In this document: piece after piece, positions 1-5,611 of the stretch
Layout of the letters: each line of letters starts with the position of its first letter
Position numbering within the stretch: the stretch's first letter is position 1
Assembly: GCA_009924885.1 (NCBI GenBank)
Contig: RFQS01000055.1
Coordinates: 1 to 10,789 of the forward strand
Length of the DNA: 10,789 bases
DNA from: Pseudomonadota bacterium
GTDB lineage: Bacteria > Cyanobacteriota > Vampirovibrionia > LMEP-6097
Direction: 5' to 3'
Notes under the pieces: model-generated
Seen by the model: only the letters and a program-made list of their open reading frames with translations
What the model was told of the DNA's origin: nothing
Database searches by the model: none
Position numbers and translations under genes: made by a program

Positions 1-1
1 A

Positions 2-34
2 TGGGACGAAAACGCAGAAATTGAAGATTGGTAA
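2..34 (+). CDS. 3' end of an upstream gene (partial, unidentified)
   Basis: The window probably opens inside the last codons of a gene. Reading from position 2 gives WDENAEIEDW followed by TAA at 32-34, an acidic C-terminal tail that would end 20 nt before the next start. Another frame (from position 3, stopping at 48-50) is also open, so the frame is a guess based on codon use and the acidic tail. Nothing can be said about function. Confidence 0.25.
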   Translation, partial: WDENAEIEDW

Positions 35-54
35 CAGTCCCTTAATTTAATTTT

Positions 55-690
55 ATGATAGACCTGCAACTTATTTTTATACTTTGTGCAGTAGTCTTGG
101 TCTTGGTTTTCGCTAGGTATCTTCAGATGTTTTTTGAGGAATTAACTAAAGAAAAAAAGACGCTAGATGAGGCGGCTGATTTATTGTCAAAAGACTTTAA
201 GAATTTATCTGTTAATGAATCTTTTAATCAAGAACGAGATCTTGGTTCTACTTTGAGTTTTGCACTTTTGCACATTTTGAAAAACATAGTAGCCTTGGAG
301 GCTCAGCATAAAAAACTAGTGGATACTGGGATCTTTGATAAAAAACTACATAGCTCTAATTTAATTAGTCGAGTGAAAATAGATTACGAGTTAATTAATA
401 ATGATTTGCGTGACATTATGAATCAGGAAGCTGGAATGAACTTAGCTAAAGATTTTCAGATAATGATAGAGCATGTTAAGTATATAGATTTTACTTTTCA
501 AGAATCAGGCTTAGTGCGAGATTATGTCATAGATAAATCTGATTTAATGGATATGAGGTTCACTGAGCTAAGATCGCTGGCTAATTTATTATTTTTAAAA
601 AGTTTGAAACTGAATCCTCAGATAGTAAATGATGAAGCGATGAAGGTATTTATGAAAAAATATCCAGCTTATTTTAAAATCAAGGTTTGA
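55..690 (+). CDS. Membrane-anchored hypothetical protein, 211 aa
   Basis: I do not recognise this family. Residues about 5-21 form one strongly hydrophobic segment (LIFILCAVVLVLVF) followed by RYLQMFFEELTKEKK, so the protein is probably an N-terminally anchored inner-membrane protein with most of its chain (30-211) soluble and, by the positive-inside rule, cytoplasmic. The rest is mixed-charge and predicted mainly helical, with no cysteine pairs or catalytic motif that I can see. The ATG at 55 is preceded only by AT-rich sequence with no Shine-Dalgarno. The reading frame uses the same A/T-ending codons as the neighbours, which supports a real gene. Its TGA stop (688-690) overlaps the first bases of the RNase P RNA, so the rnpB promoter must lie inside this gene or the two are co-transcribed. 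Confidence 0.7.
   Translation: MIDLQLIFILCAVVLVLVFARYLQMFFEELTKEKKTLDEAADLLSKDFKNLSVNESFNQERDLGSTLSFALLHILKNIVALEAQHKKLVDTGIFDKKLHSSNLISRVKIDYELINNDLRDIMNQEAGMNLAKDFQIMIEHVKYIDFTFQESGLVRDYVIDKSDLMDMRFTELRSLANLLFLKSLKLNPQIVNDEAMKVFMKKYPAYFKIKV
675..680 (+). promoter_or_regulatory. Candidate -10 box for rnpB
   Basis: TAAAAT at 675-680 lies about 8 nt ahead of the inferred 5' end of the RNase P RNA, the right distance for a -10 element. It sits inside the last codons of the upstream gene. No good -35 hexamer is visible at 16-18 nt spacing, and the area is AT-rich, so this is a weak assignment. Confidence 0.25.
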
Positions 691-1031
691 GTAACCCAAA
701 CGATCGCTAGTTTTAACTAGAGGAAAGTCCGGGCACCGTAGGATCTAGGTAGCTGGTTAACGGCCAGTGCGTGTGAGCGTGAGGATAGTGCCACAGAAAT
801 ATACCGCCATGCTTGTTATGGTAAGGGTGCAAAGGTGTGGTAAGAGCACACCAGCTAGGTTCGTGAGGACTTAGGCTCGGTAAACCCCGCTGAAGGTGCA
901 AGGTAAGAACTATTAGGAGAAGATTTATGGATTCTAAGCCTTCTCTAGCTTGATCCCGCTTGAGCTTATAAGTAATTATAAGTCTAGATAGATGATCGTT
1001 TTAAACACAAAACCCGGCTTATGGGTTACTC
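689..1031 (+). ncRNA. rnpB: RNase P RNA (class A, cyanobacterial-like)
   Basis: This is the catalytic RNA of ribonuclease P, which removes 5' leaders from pre-tRNAs with the small RnpA protein. The conserved core elements are all present in order: GAGGAAAGTCCGGGC (720-734, 5' strand of P4), ACAGAAA..ACCGCC (793-808), GGTAAGGGTGCAAAGGTG followed by GGTAAGAGC (820-847), AGATAGATGATCG (986-998), and ACAAAACCCGGCTTAT (1007-1022, 3' strand of P4). The ends are set by a perfect 9-bp P1 helix, GAGTAACCC (689-697) with GGGTTACTC (1023-1031), giving about 343 nt. The 3' core reads ACAAAACCCGGC where ACAGAACCCGGC is usual. The L15 region (about 945-965, TTGATCCCGCTTGAG) shows no GGT, a trait known from Cyanobacteria. 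The 5' end overlaps the preceding stop codon. Minus-strand reading frames here are not genes. Confidence 0.96.
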
Positions 1032-1039
1032 TTTTTTTT
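1011..1039 (+). terminator. Probable intrinsic terminator at the rnpB 3' end
   Basis: AACCC (1011-1015) can pair with GGGTT (1023-1027) around a 7-nt loop, followed 4 nt later by eight Ts (1032-1039). The hairpin would use bases that in mature RNase P RNA belong to P4 and P1, so it would be a transient structure formed while the polymerase pauses. The T run is clear; the 5-bp stem is short. Confidence 0.4.
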
Positions 1040-1043
1040 ATAC

Positions 1044-1072
1044 ATTAAGCATTTTTCAGCGGATCGCTTAAT
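1044..1072 (+). repeat. Inverted repeat in the gap after rnpB
   Basis: ATTAAGC (1044-1050) and GCTTAAT (1066-1072) are exact reverse complements separated by 15 nt. The same ATTAAG/CTTAAT hexamer recurs at 1086-1095 (as the palindrome CTTAATTAAG) and in both copies of the tandem repeat further on. This may be a protein-binding region ahead of the gene at 1146; function is inferred from position only. Confidence 0.35.
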
Positions 1073-1089
1073 TTCTTAACGGCTTCTTA

Positions 1090-1131
1090 ATTAAGTAAAA
1101 GTAGAATAATATTAAGTAAAAGTAGAACAAT
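1090..1131 (+). repeat. Two tandem copies of a 21-bp unit upstream of a gene
   Basis: The unit runs 1090-1110 and again 1111-1131. It has the core ATTAAGTAAAAGTAGAA (17 bp identical) followed by YAAT, with a single mismatch (T in copy one, C in copy two). A 21-bp period equals two DNA helical turns, so a protein could bind both copies on the same face. The second copy ends 14 nt before the start codon at 1146 and directly abuts its ribosome-binding site. TAGAAT/TAGAAC in each copy also resembles a -10 box. It could be an operator or a recent slippage duplication. Confidence 0.65.
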
Positions 1132-1145
1132 TAAAGGAGATAAAT

Positions 1146-1742
1146 ATGCCTCACCTTGTCAATTGTGATGAAGCAACTTTAAAGCACCTTCGTGAACTAA
1201 AGCCGAAGAGGAATAACGATACTGACGGGCCTAAAAAAATAAAATATGCATCTGAAGATGCAATAAATGGCTCAAAAGACCGTGCATTATCTCTAAAACA
1301 GAGATTGAAAATAAATGGCCCTGAAGTACCAGTACCATTGCCTGCACCTACTGGACAGGATCTTGCTGCTGCTGGTGGTGCTGATAGCGATGGAGATGCG
1401 ACGATTTTTTATTCATTTTTGGCTGATAAGCAGGATGGGGAGCTGGAAAAGGCTGCTGTTCATGGAGAGGATGAACCTGCTTCAGTTTCAGTCGCGGACC
1501 AAGCCGAAGAGTCTGTGTTAGAGGCTGATGGAGATGATGAAGGTGAAAGTAAAAATAAAAATGTTGGTGCTAAGCCGCAGGACCCTTTAGGTTTAGATAA
1601 GCTTGGTTATACAAAAGAGCAAGTAGATGGTTGGCTAGCACAAGGCTATTCGGTTGCAGATATTAAAAATGGAGTCGCTGCTAGTGGTGAGAAAAATACT
1701 GAAGTAACTAATAAATTATCTAGTGAAATAGCTGCTGCATAA
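1146..1742 (+). CDS. Acidic, low-complexity hypothetical protein, 198 aa
   Basis: I do not recognise this protein. It starts at an ATG 5 nt after a strong Shine-Dalgarno (AAAGGAGA, 1133-1140), one of the best in the window, so it is probably well translated. Residues 1-60 are mixed-charge with many lysines; 61-145 are rich in Ala, Gly, Asp and Glu with a Pro stretch (PVPLPAP), and look disordered; 146-176 (DPLGLDKLGYTKEQVDGWLAQGYSVADIKNG) look like a small folded helical motif; the tail is polar and ends in AAA. There is no signal peptide or membrane segment and only one cysteine (Cys7). Codons are somewhat richer in G and C than the neighbours over the Ala/Gly part, which follows from composition. 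It is flanked by rnpB and a convergent decarboxylase gene and has its own upstream repeat region, so it is probably a single-gene transcription unit. Confidence 0.75.
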   Translation: MPHLVNCDEATLKHLRELKPKRNNDTDGPKKIKYASEDAINGSKDRALSLKQRLKINGPEVPVPLPAPTGQDLAAAGGADSDGDATIFYSFLADKQDGELEKAAVHGEDEPASVSVADQAEESVLEADGDDEGESKNKNVGAKPQDPLGLDKLGYTKEQVDGWLAQGYSVADIKNGVAASGEKNTEVTNKLSSEIAAA

Positions 1743-1756
1743 ACTTTTTCTGGATC

Positions 1757-3271
1757 TTAATTTTTAAAATACTGATCCCATTTATTGTTTACTAGTTCTT
1801 TGGTTTCTGTTGACATTGTAATGAGATTTGGCCATTCGCGCTTAAATCCTTCACCTTCCCATTTGCGAGTCGCGTCTATGCCGACTTTTGATCCGAAGCC
1901 TTGGATTTGCGAAGCATGGTCAAGTATATCTAGAGGTCCTTTGCTGAAAAGAAAATCTCTCTGCGGCTCAGTATTCCCTAAAGCATGCATGGCTGCTAGT
2001 GAATAGTTCTGAATATCAACATCTTCATCGAAGACTATTACATATTTAGTCCAAGCAAGCTGGCCAGTCCCCCAGATGGTATTCATAATTTTAAAGGCGT
2101 GACCAGCATATTTTTTCTTAATACGAATTAATGCACAGTTGTGGAAAACTCCTTCCCAAGGGAGACTCATATCTAAAATTTCAGGACAAATTAACTGTAA
2201 TAATGGTAGGAAAATACGTTCAGTCGCTTTACCTAAGTAGCAATCCTCTTGAGGTGGGATACCTACTACTGTAGTTACATAGATAGGATTTTTTCTGTGA
2301 GTAAGGGCGGTAAGGTGAAATTTAGGATATAGATCGGCTAGCGAGTAAAAGCCAGTATGATCTCCGAAAGGTCCCTCTGTGACGAGGTCTTCGCTTAGGT
2401 CGATATAACCTTCTAAAACTATCTCTGAGCTAGCTGGCACTTCGATGTCGATAGTTTTGCATTTAACTAGCTCTACTGGTTTATTGCGAATAAAGCCAGC
2501 TAGAAGCATTTCATCAATTCCTGGTGGTAGTGGTGCTGTGGCACAATAAGGAATCACGGGATCATTACCTATGGCGATGGCAATCTCCATGCGTTTCCCA
2601 TATTTAAGCGTCTTGCTGTAATTAGAAGCTCCGTCATGGTGCTTGTGCCAGTGCATGCCAGTGGTAGTGTCATCAAATTTTTGTAAACGATACATGCCGA
2701 CATTTCTGCCAGCTCCTAATTTATCGGGGTCTCTGGTAAACACTGAAGTGAGCGTAATAAATGGTCCACCATCTTCTGGCCAGCATTTAAGTATAGGAAG
2801 TTTATCTAGTAGTTTCTGTCCCTCTGTGCCTTTCAGTTTATGGGAGTCTTCAGCTAATATCACTACCTCTTGGCAAGCTGCCTTACTCACTTTCTTTGGG
2901 ATGATGTGTCTAAGCTCGCTTAATTCTAAAAGTTTATCTAATTTATCTTTGAGTGTGAAAGGTAATTCTGGTTTAATGAGTGAGCGAATGCGCTCACCGA
3001 TAGCATCGTAGCCACAAGGGTCACTGTCCACGCCTAAGCCCATTTCGAGGCGTTTATGAGAACCCATAAGGTTAATGAGAACTGGAATCTCGTAACCAAG
3101 CACATTCTCAAAGAGTAGAGCTTTGTTTTCACTGCCTAAGCTTTTAGAGACTCTATCTGTGATTTCAGTTATTTCAAGTTCTGAGGATACTTCGGTCTTA
3201 ATGCGAATTAACTCACCAGCAGCTTCTACTTCGTCTAAATATTCTCTAAGATCTGAATAAGGAAAAGGCAT
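1757..3271 (-). CDS. ubiD: UbiD-family prenylated-FMN-dependent decarboxylase
   Basis: UbiD enzymes use prenylated FMN (made by UbiX) and a divalent metal to decarboxylate aromatic or unsaturated acids; in bacteria most act in ubiquinone, plastoquinone or menaquinone synthesis, usually on polyprenyl-4-hydroxybenzoate or a menaquinone precursor. The 504-aa length is normal for the family. Visible signatures are the N-terminal LREYLDEVEAAGELIRI, the cofactor/metal region GRNVGMYRLQ (188-197) with TGMHWHKHHDGA (204-215), SEIVLEGYID (282-291) with EGPFGDHTGFYS (299-310), which carry the conserved catalytic glutamates, PPQEDCYLGKATER (339-352), and GIDATRKW (464-471). Arg195 is the likely catalytic arginine. 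The MHWHKHH stretch, where E. coli UbiD has MRWLSHR, resembles the menaquinone/anaerobic decarboxylase branch more than E. coli UbiD, but I cannot name the substrate. No ubiX or other quinone gene is in the window. It is transcribed alone, convergent with the gene at 1146 and divergent from the next. Confidence 0.93.
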   Translation of the reverse strand: MPFPYSDLREYLDEVEAAGELIRIKTEVSSELEITEITDRVSKSLGSENKALLFENVLGYEIPVLINLMGSHKRLEMGLGVDSDPCGYDAIGERIRSLIKPELPFTLKDKLDKLLELSELRHIIPKKVSKAACQEVVILAEDSHKLKGTEGQKLLDKLPILKCWPEDGGPFITLTSVFTRDPDKLGAGRNVGMYRLQKFDDTTTGMHWHKHHDGASNYSKTLKYGKRMEIAIAIGNDPVIPYCATAPLPPGIDEMLLAGFIRNKPVELVKCKTIDIEVPASSEIVLEGYIDLSEDLVTEGPFGDHTGFYSLADLYPKFHLTALTHRKNPIYVTTVVGIPPQEDCYLGKATERIFLPLLQLICPEILDMSLPWEGVFHNCALIRIKKKYAGHAFKIMNTIWGTGQLAWTKYVIVFDEDVDIQNYSLAAMHALGNTEPQRDFLFSKGPLDILDHASQIQGFGSKVGIDATRKWEGEGFKREWPNLITMSTETKELVNNKWDQYFKN

Positions 3272-3281
3272 TTATGCCCTA

Positions 3282-3287
3282 ATTATA
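3282..3287 (-). promoter_or_regulatory. Candidate -10 box for the ubiD-family gene
   Basis: On the minus strand TATAAT reads perfectly at 3287-3282, ten bases before the ATG at 3271-3269. If used, transcription would begin only a few bases before the start codon, giving an almost leaderless mRNA. No convincing -35 is seen at normal spacing. A short palindrome GGCATTTATGCC (3268-3279) overlaps the start codon. Confidence 0.35.
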
Positions 3288-3324
3288 GATGAAGTTTCTA
3301 GTTAATTTTGCTAAGATTAGCCTT

Positions 3325-4038
3325 ATGTCAGATTATTCATTCGACCTTTCTAACTCACATGGAGCTTCGGGTTCATCTTTCGTAGAGAAAGAAAAAACTT
3401 TTGTTGCGAAGGTCTTTAATTGGATGTTTTTAGGTCTTCTTGCTAGTGCTGCTGTGGCTTTCTTGATGTCAAGTAATCCTCTATTAATGAAGGCGCTTTA
3501 TTCTAATAATTTAACTTTAATTGTTCTTGGTGTTGGTACTTTGGCTTTGGTGTGGAATCTTAGTGCAAATATACAGAAAATGTCTCCATCAATGGCGGCT
3601 GTGAATTTCTTTATTTATGCAGCTTTAAATGGGGTACTCTTAAGTTCTATCTTTATCATATATACGGCTCAATCGATTTTCTCTACATTCCTTATCGCTT
3701 CGACTACTTTTGGTATTACTGCTATTTATGGTGCTACTACTAAAAAGGACCTTACGAAGTTAGGGTCTTATTTGATAATGGGGCTGATTGGTCTTGTAAT
3801 TACCTCTGTTGTTAATATGTTTTTGAATAGTACAGGACTTGCTAGTTTGATTAATTATGCAGGCGTCGTGCTTTTCGTGGGTTTAACTGCTTATGATATG
3901 CAGAAGATTAAAGAGCTTGGACAGACTCACGGCTATAATCCAAATTTTGCTATTTTATCAGCCTTGACTCTTTATTTAGATTTTGTTAATCTTTTTATCT
4001 ACTTGTTGAGAATTCTTGGGGATAGAAGAGACAGATAG
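3325..4038 (+). CDS. Bax inhibitor-1/YccA family integral membrane protein
   Basis: This belongs to the BI-1 (UPF0005, YccA/YetJ) family: seven-helix inner-membrane proteins; the Bacillus YetJ member is a pH-gated calcium leak channel and E. coli YccA interacts with the FtsH protease. With the start used here it is 237 aa. After a polar N-terminus (MSDYSFDLSNSHG) there are about seven hydrophobic segments, and the C-terminal family signature is clear: LTAYDMQKIKELG (187-199) then ILSALTLYLDFVNLFIYLLRILG (210-232). Asp191 and Asp219 are candidate equivalents of the paired aspartates that form the pH sensor in YetJ. An upstream in-frame ATG at 3289 would add MKFLVNFAKISL. I prefer 3325 because it leaves 53 bp for promoters between two divergent genes and gives a family-typical N-terminus, but neither start has a Shine-Dalgarno. 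Confidence 0.92.
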   Translation: MSDYSFDLSNSHGASGSSFVEKEKTFVAKVFNWMFLGLLASAAVAFLMSSNPLLMKALYSNNLTLIVLGVGTLALVWNLSANIQKMSPSMAAVNFFIYAALNGVLLSSIFIIYTAQSIFSTFLIASTTFGITAIYGATTKKDLTKLGSYLIMGLIGLVITSVVNMFLNSTGLASLINYAGVVLFVGLTAYDMQKIKELGQTHGYNPNFAILSALTLYLDFVNLFIYLLRILGDRRDR

Positions 4039-4159
4039 TCATTTTGAGTAGTTCCGGTGTTATATAGATTCTGGAATTTGCTTAACTTTAACATGCTATA
4101 TCGCCTGAAATTATCTTGATCTGCTTTATTTAAAGCTGATATTTTGTAACATTTTTGTA

Positions 4160-4165
4160 TATAAT
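4160..4165 (+). promoter_or_regulatory. Candidate -10 box of the nusA operon
   Basis: A perfect TATAAT at 4160-4165 lies 73 nt before the nusA start; transcription would begin near 4172. No strong -35 sits at 16-18 nt. The box is flanked by inverted arms TAACAT (4147-4152) and ATGTTA (4164-4169), which overlap its last bases and could mark an operator. Confidence 0.45.
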
Positions 4166-4183
4166 GTTAACGGTATAAAAGTT

Positions 4184-4225
4184 CCTCCGTGAGGCCCTGT
4201 GTCTCACTTTTTTTTTAGTTAGGGC
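4184..4225 (+). promoter_or_regulatory. nusA leader: terminator-like hairpin with a competing hairpin (possible attenuator)
   Basis: GTGAGG (4189-4194) pairs with TCTCAC (4202-4207) across a 7-nt loop and is followed at once by nine Ts (4208-4216), the layout of an intrinsic terminator. It lies downstream of the TATAAT at 4160, so it would be inside the nusA leader rather than only ending the upstream gene. CCTC (4184-4187) can instead pair with GAGG (4191-4194), breaking the terminator stem. The loop bases CCCT (4195-4198) are complementary to AGGG (4221-4224), the only Shine-Dalgarno-like sequence before the nusA ATG. The stem is only six pairs with one G-U, so it may be a partial terminator. 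Confidence 0.5.
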
Positions 4226-4237
4226 TTATTTCATCTT

Positions 4238-5362
4238 ATGTACAATATTGGAAAAAATTTAGTAGAAGCAGCCGAGCAGCTTGAAGCAGAAAAAAATATA
4301 CCTAAGCAGACCTTTATCAGGGCTATATGTGATGCTATCGGTGGAGCGTATAAGAAAAAGATGGGACTGACTAATCAGGATAATATCGTGGTTCAGTACG
4401 ATGAAGAAGCTGGTGAGATTGGTATATTTGCACCTAAGACTGTAGTGGCTGAGCTTACTGATGCAGCAAGAGAGATTTCGTTAAAAGAAGCTCAGGAATA
4501 TATTCCTGACGTACTCGAAGGTGAGGTGCTTGAGTTAGATGTGACCCCAGAGGATTTTGCTGAATTTGGTAGAATAGCTGCTACGACAGCTAAGCAGATA
4601 ATGACTCAGCGTATTCGTGAAGCTGAGAAATCTAATCTGAGAGATGAATTTAAGACTAGGCAAGGTACTACTATGGCAGGTATTATTAAGCGTATAGAGT
4701 ACACTATTGCAGGTCAGCCTAATGTCGTTGTAGACTTAGGTAGCTTTGATGCTCAAATCCCTCTTAGATACCAGCTTTCAAAAGATACATATAAAGTTGG
4801 TTCTAGAATTAGAGTATTCATTCTGGAATACAGAGAAGATAGAAAAGTTCCTGTTATTGTGGCTTCTCATACTCACGAGAATTTAGTTAAAGAGTTATTT
4901 GAAATAGAAGTTCCAGAAATAGAGGATAAGACTGTAGAGATTAAGGCCGTCGCAAGAGAAGCTGGTCAGAGAACTAAAATTGCAGTAGCTTCTGTTAATG
5001 ATGATGTAGATCCAGTTGGAGCTTGCATCGGTTCTAGAGGTTCTAGAATACAGAATATACTCTCAGAGCTTAAAAGTGAGAAGATAGATATAGTTAGATA
5101 TTCAGAAGATCCAGTTAACTTTATTTCTAGTGCATTAAGTCCAGCTCAAGTATTAACGGTGGCTTTATTTGATGATGGTAAGGAAAAGAGAGCTGAGGTC
5201 ACAGTGGCTTCAGATCAGTTAAGTTTAGCTATCGGCAGAGGCGGCCAAAACGTAAGAATGGCTGCTAGACTAACTGGCTGGAAGATTGATATTAAAGCTC
5301 AAGCTGTGGCGGCAGAGTTTCAGAACGATAGTCAAGATGAAGAGGAGGTGGAACGAGTTTAA
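4238..5362 (+). CDS. nusA: Transcription elongation/termination factor NusA
   Basis: NusA binds RNA polymerase near the RNA exit channel, promotes pausing and intrinsic termination, and takes part in antitermination on rRNA operons. The 374-aa chain has the usual order: polymerase-binding N-terminal domain (about 1-125, LVEAAEQLEAEKNIPKQ...), S1 domain (about 135-200), KH1 with DPVGACIGSRGSRIQNIL (258-275), and KH2 with LSLAIGRGGQNVRMAARL (328-345). The length matches Gram-positive-type NusA; the two acidic repeats that extend the E. coli protein are absent, leaving a short acidic tail (DSQDEEEVE). The start at 4238 gives the canonical N-terminus; the only Shine-Dalgarno-like sequence is AGGG, 13 nt away. 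It is the first gene of the operon, and rimP, its common upstream partner, is not here. The stop TAA is followed directly and in frame by ylxR. Confidence 0.97.
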   Translation: MYNIGKNLVEAAEQLEAEKNIPKQTFIRAICDAIGGAYKKKMGLTNQDNIVVQYDEEAGEIGIFAPKTVVAELTDAAREISLKEAQEYIPDVLEGEVLELDVTPEDFAEFGRIAATTAKQIMTQRIREAEKSNLRDEFKTRQGTTMAGIIKRIEYTIAGQPNVVVDLGSFDAQIPLRYQLSKDTYKVGSRIRVFILEYREDRKVPVIVASHTHENLVKELFEIEVPEIEDKTVEIKAVAREAGQRTKIAVASVNDDVDPVGACIGSRGSRIQNILSELKSEKIDIVRYSEDPVNFISSALSPAQVLTVALFDDGKEKRAEVTVASDQLSLAIGRGGQNVRMAARLTGWKIDIKAQAVAAEFQNDSQDEEEVERV

Positions 5363-5611
5363 TTGCAAGAGAGAGGAGAAACGCTAAGACTTTGCGTAGC
5401 TTGCAGGCTAAAGAAAGATCGTCAAGAGATGTACCGATTTATTCAGCTTCAGCATAGCAAGGATCTAGTTTTTATGCCCAGTCGTTTTCAGTTTGGTAGA
5501 TCTATGTACTTATGTAAATCTCTTGAATGTATAAATAAAATTAAAAGTATCAAGAGATACAAGCAGATCTATGAAATGATATTAAATATAGAAGGAGTCT
5601 ATGACAGCTAA
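5363..5611 (+). CDS. ylxR: YlxR family RNA-binding protein
   Basis: YlxR (DUF448) proteins are small basic proteins nearly always encoded between nusA and infB; they are thought to bind RNA or the nucleoid, and some are reported to affect RNase P or transcription. At 82 aa it has the family pattern: LRLCVACRLKKDRQEMYRFI (8-27, Cys11 and Cys14), FGRSMYLC (44-51) in place of the usual GRGAYVC, then a second cysteine (Cys56) and a lysine-rich helix. The only in-frame start codon is TTG at 5363, immediately after the nusA stop. An AGGAGG (5343-5348) lies 14 nt upstream, a long spacing, so initiation probably relies on ribosomes finishing nusA. Because the two genes share a frame, readthrough of a single TAA would yield a NusA-YlxR fusion. 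The 3' end overlaps infB by 11 nt. Confidence 0.9.
   Translation: MQERGETLRLCVACRLKKDRQEMYRFIQLQHSKDLVFMPSRFQFGRSMYLCKSLECINKIKSIKRYKQIYEMILNIEGVYDS

Noticed and set aside
713..901. Minus-strand open frame of 62 codons
   Set aside because: It is antisense to the RNase P RNA; its odd His/Pro/Ser composition reflects the structured RNA, not a protein.
1315..1521. Second plus-strand frame inside the 1146-1742 gene
   Set aside because: The main frame has the strong ribosome-binding site and a full-length reading; this frame starts internally without one. Its hydrophobic look comes from reading GCT/GGT-rich codons out of frame.
1752..1778. GGATC...GATCC inverted repeat between the convergent genes as a bidirectional terminator
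   Set aside because: Only five pairs with a 17-nt loop and no T run after the stem on either strand.
2643..3011. Plus-strand open frame of 122 codons antisense to the ubiD-family gene
   Set aside because: The minus strand encodes clear UbiD motifs here; the antisense frame has Ser/Leu-rich shadow composition and no ribosome-binding site.
4052..4076. TTCCGG...CTGGAA hairpin after the BI-1/YccA gene as its terminator
   Set aside because: The six-pair stem includes a G-T pair, the loop is 13 nt and only three Ts follow; too weak to call.
4184..4225. Known riboswitch in the nusA leader
   Set aside because: The leader is only about 65 nt from the inferred start and shows no conserved aptamer core; a simple attenuator fits better.
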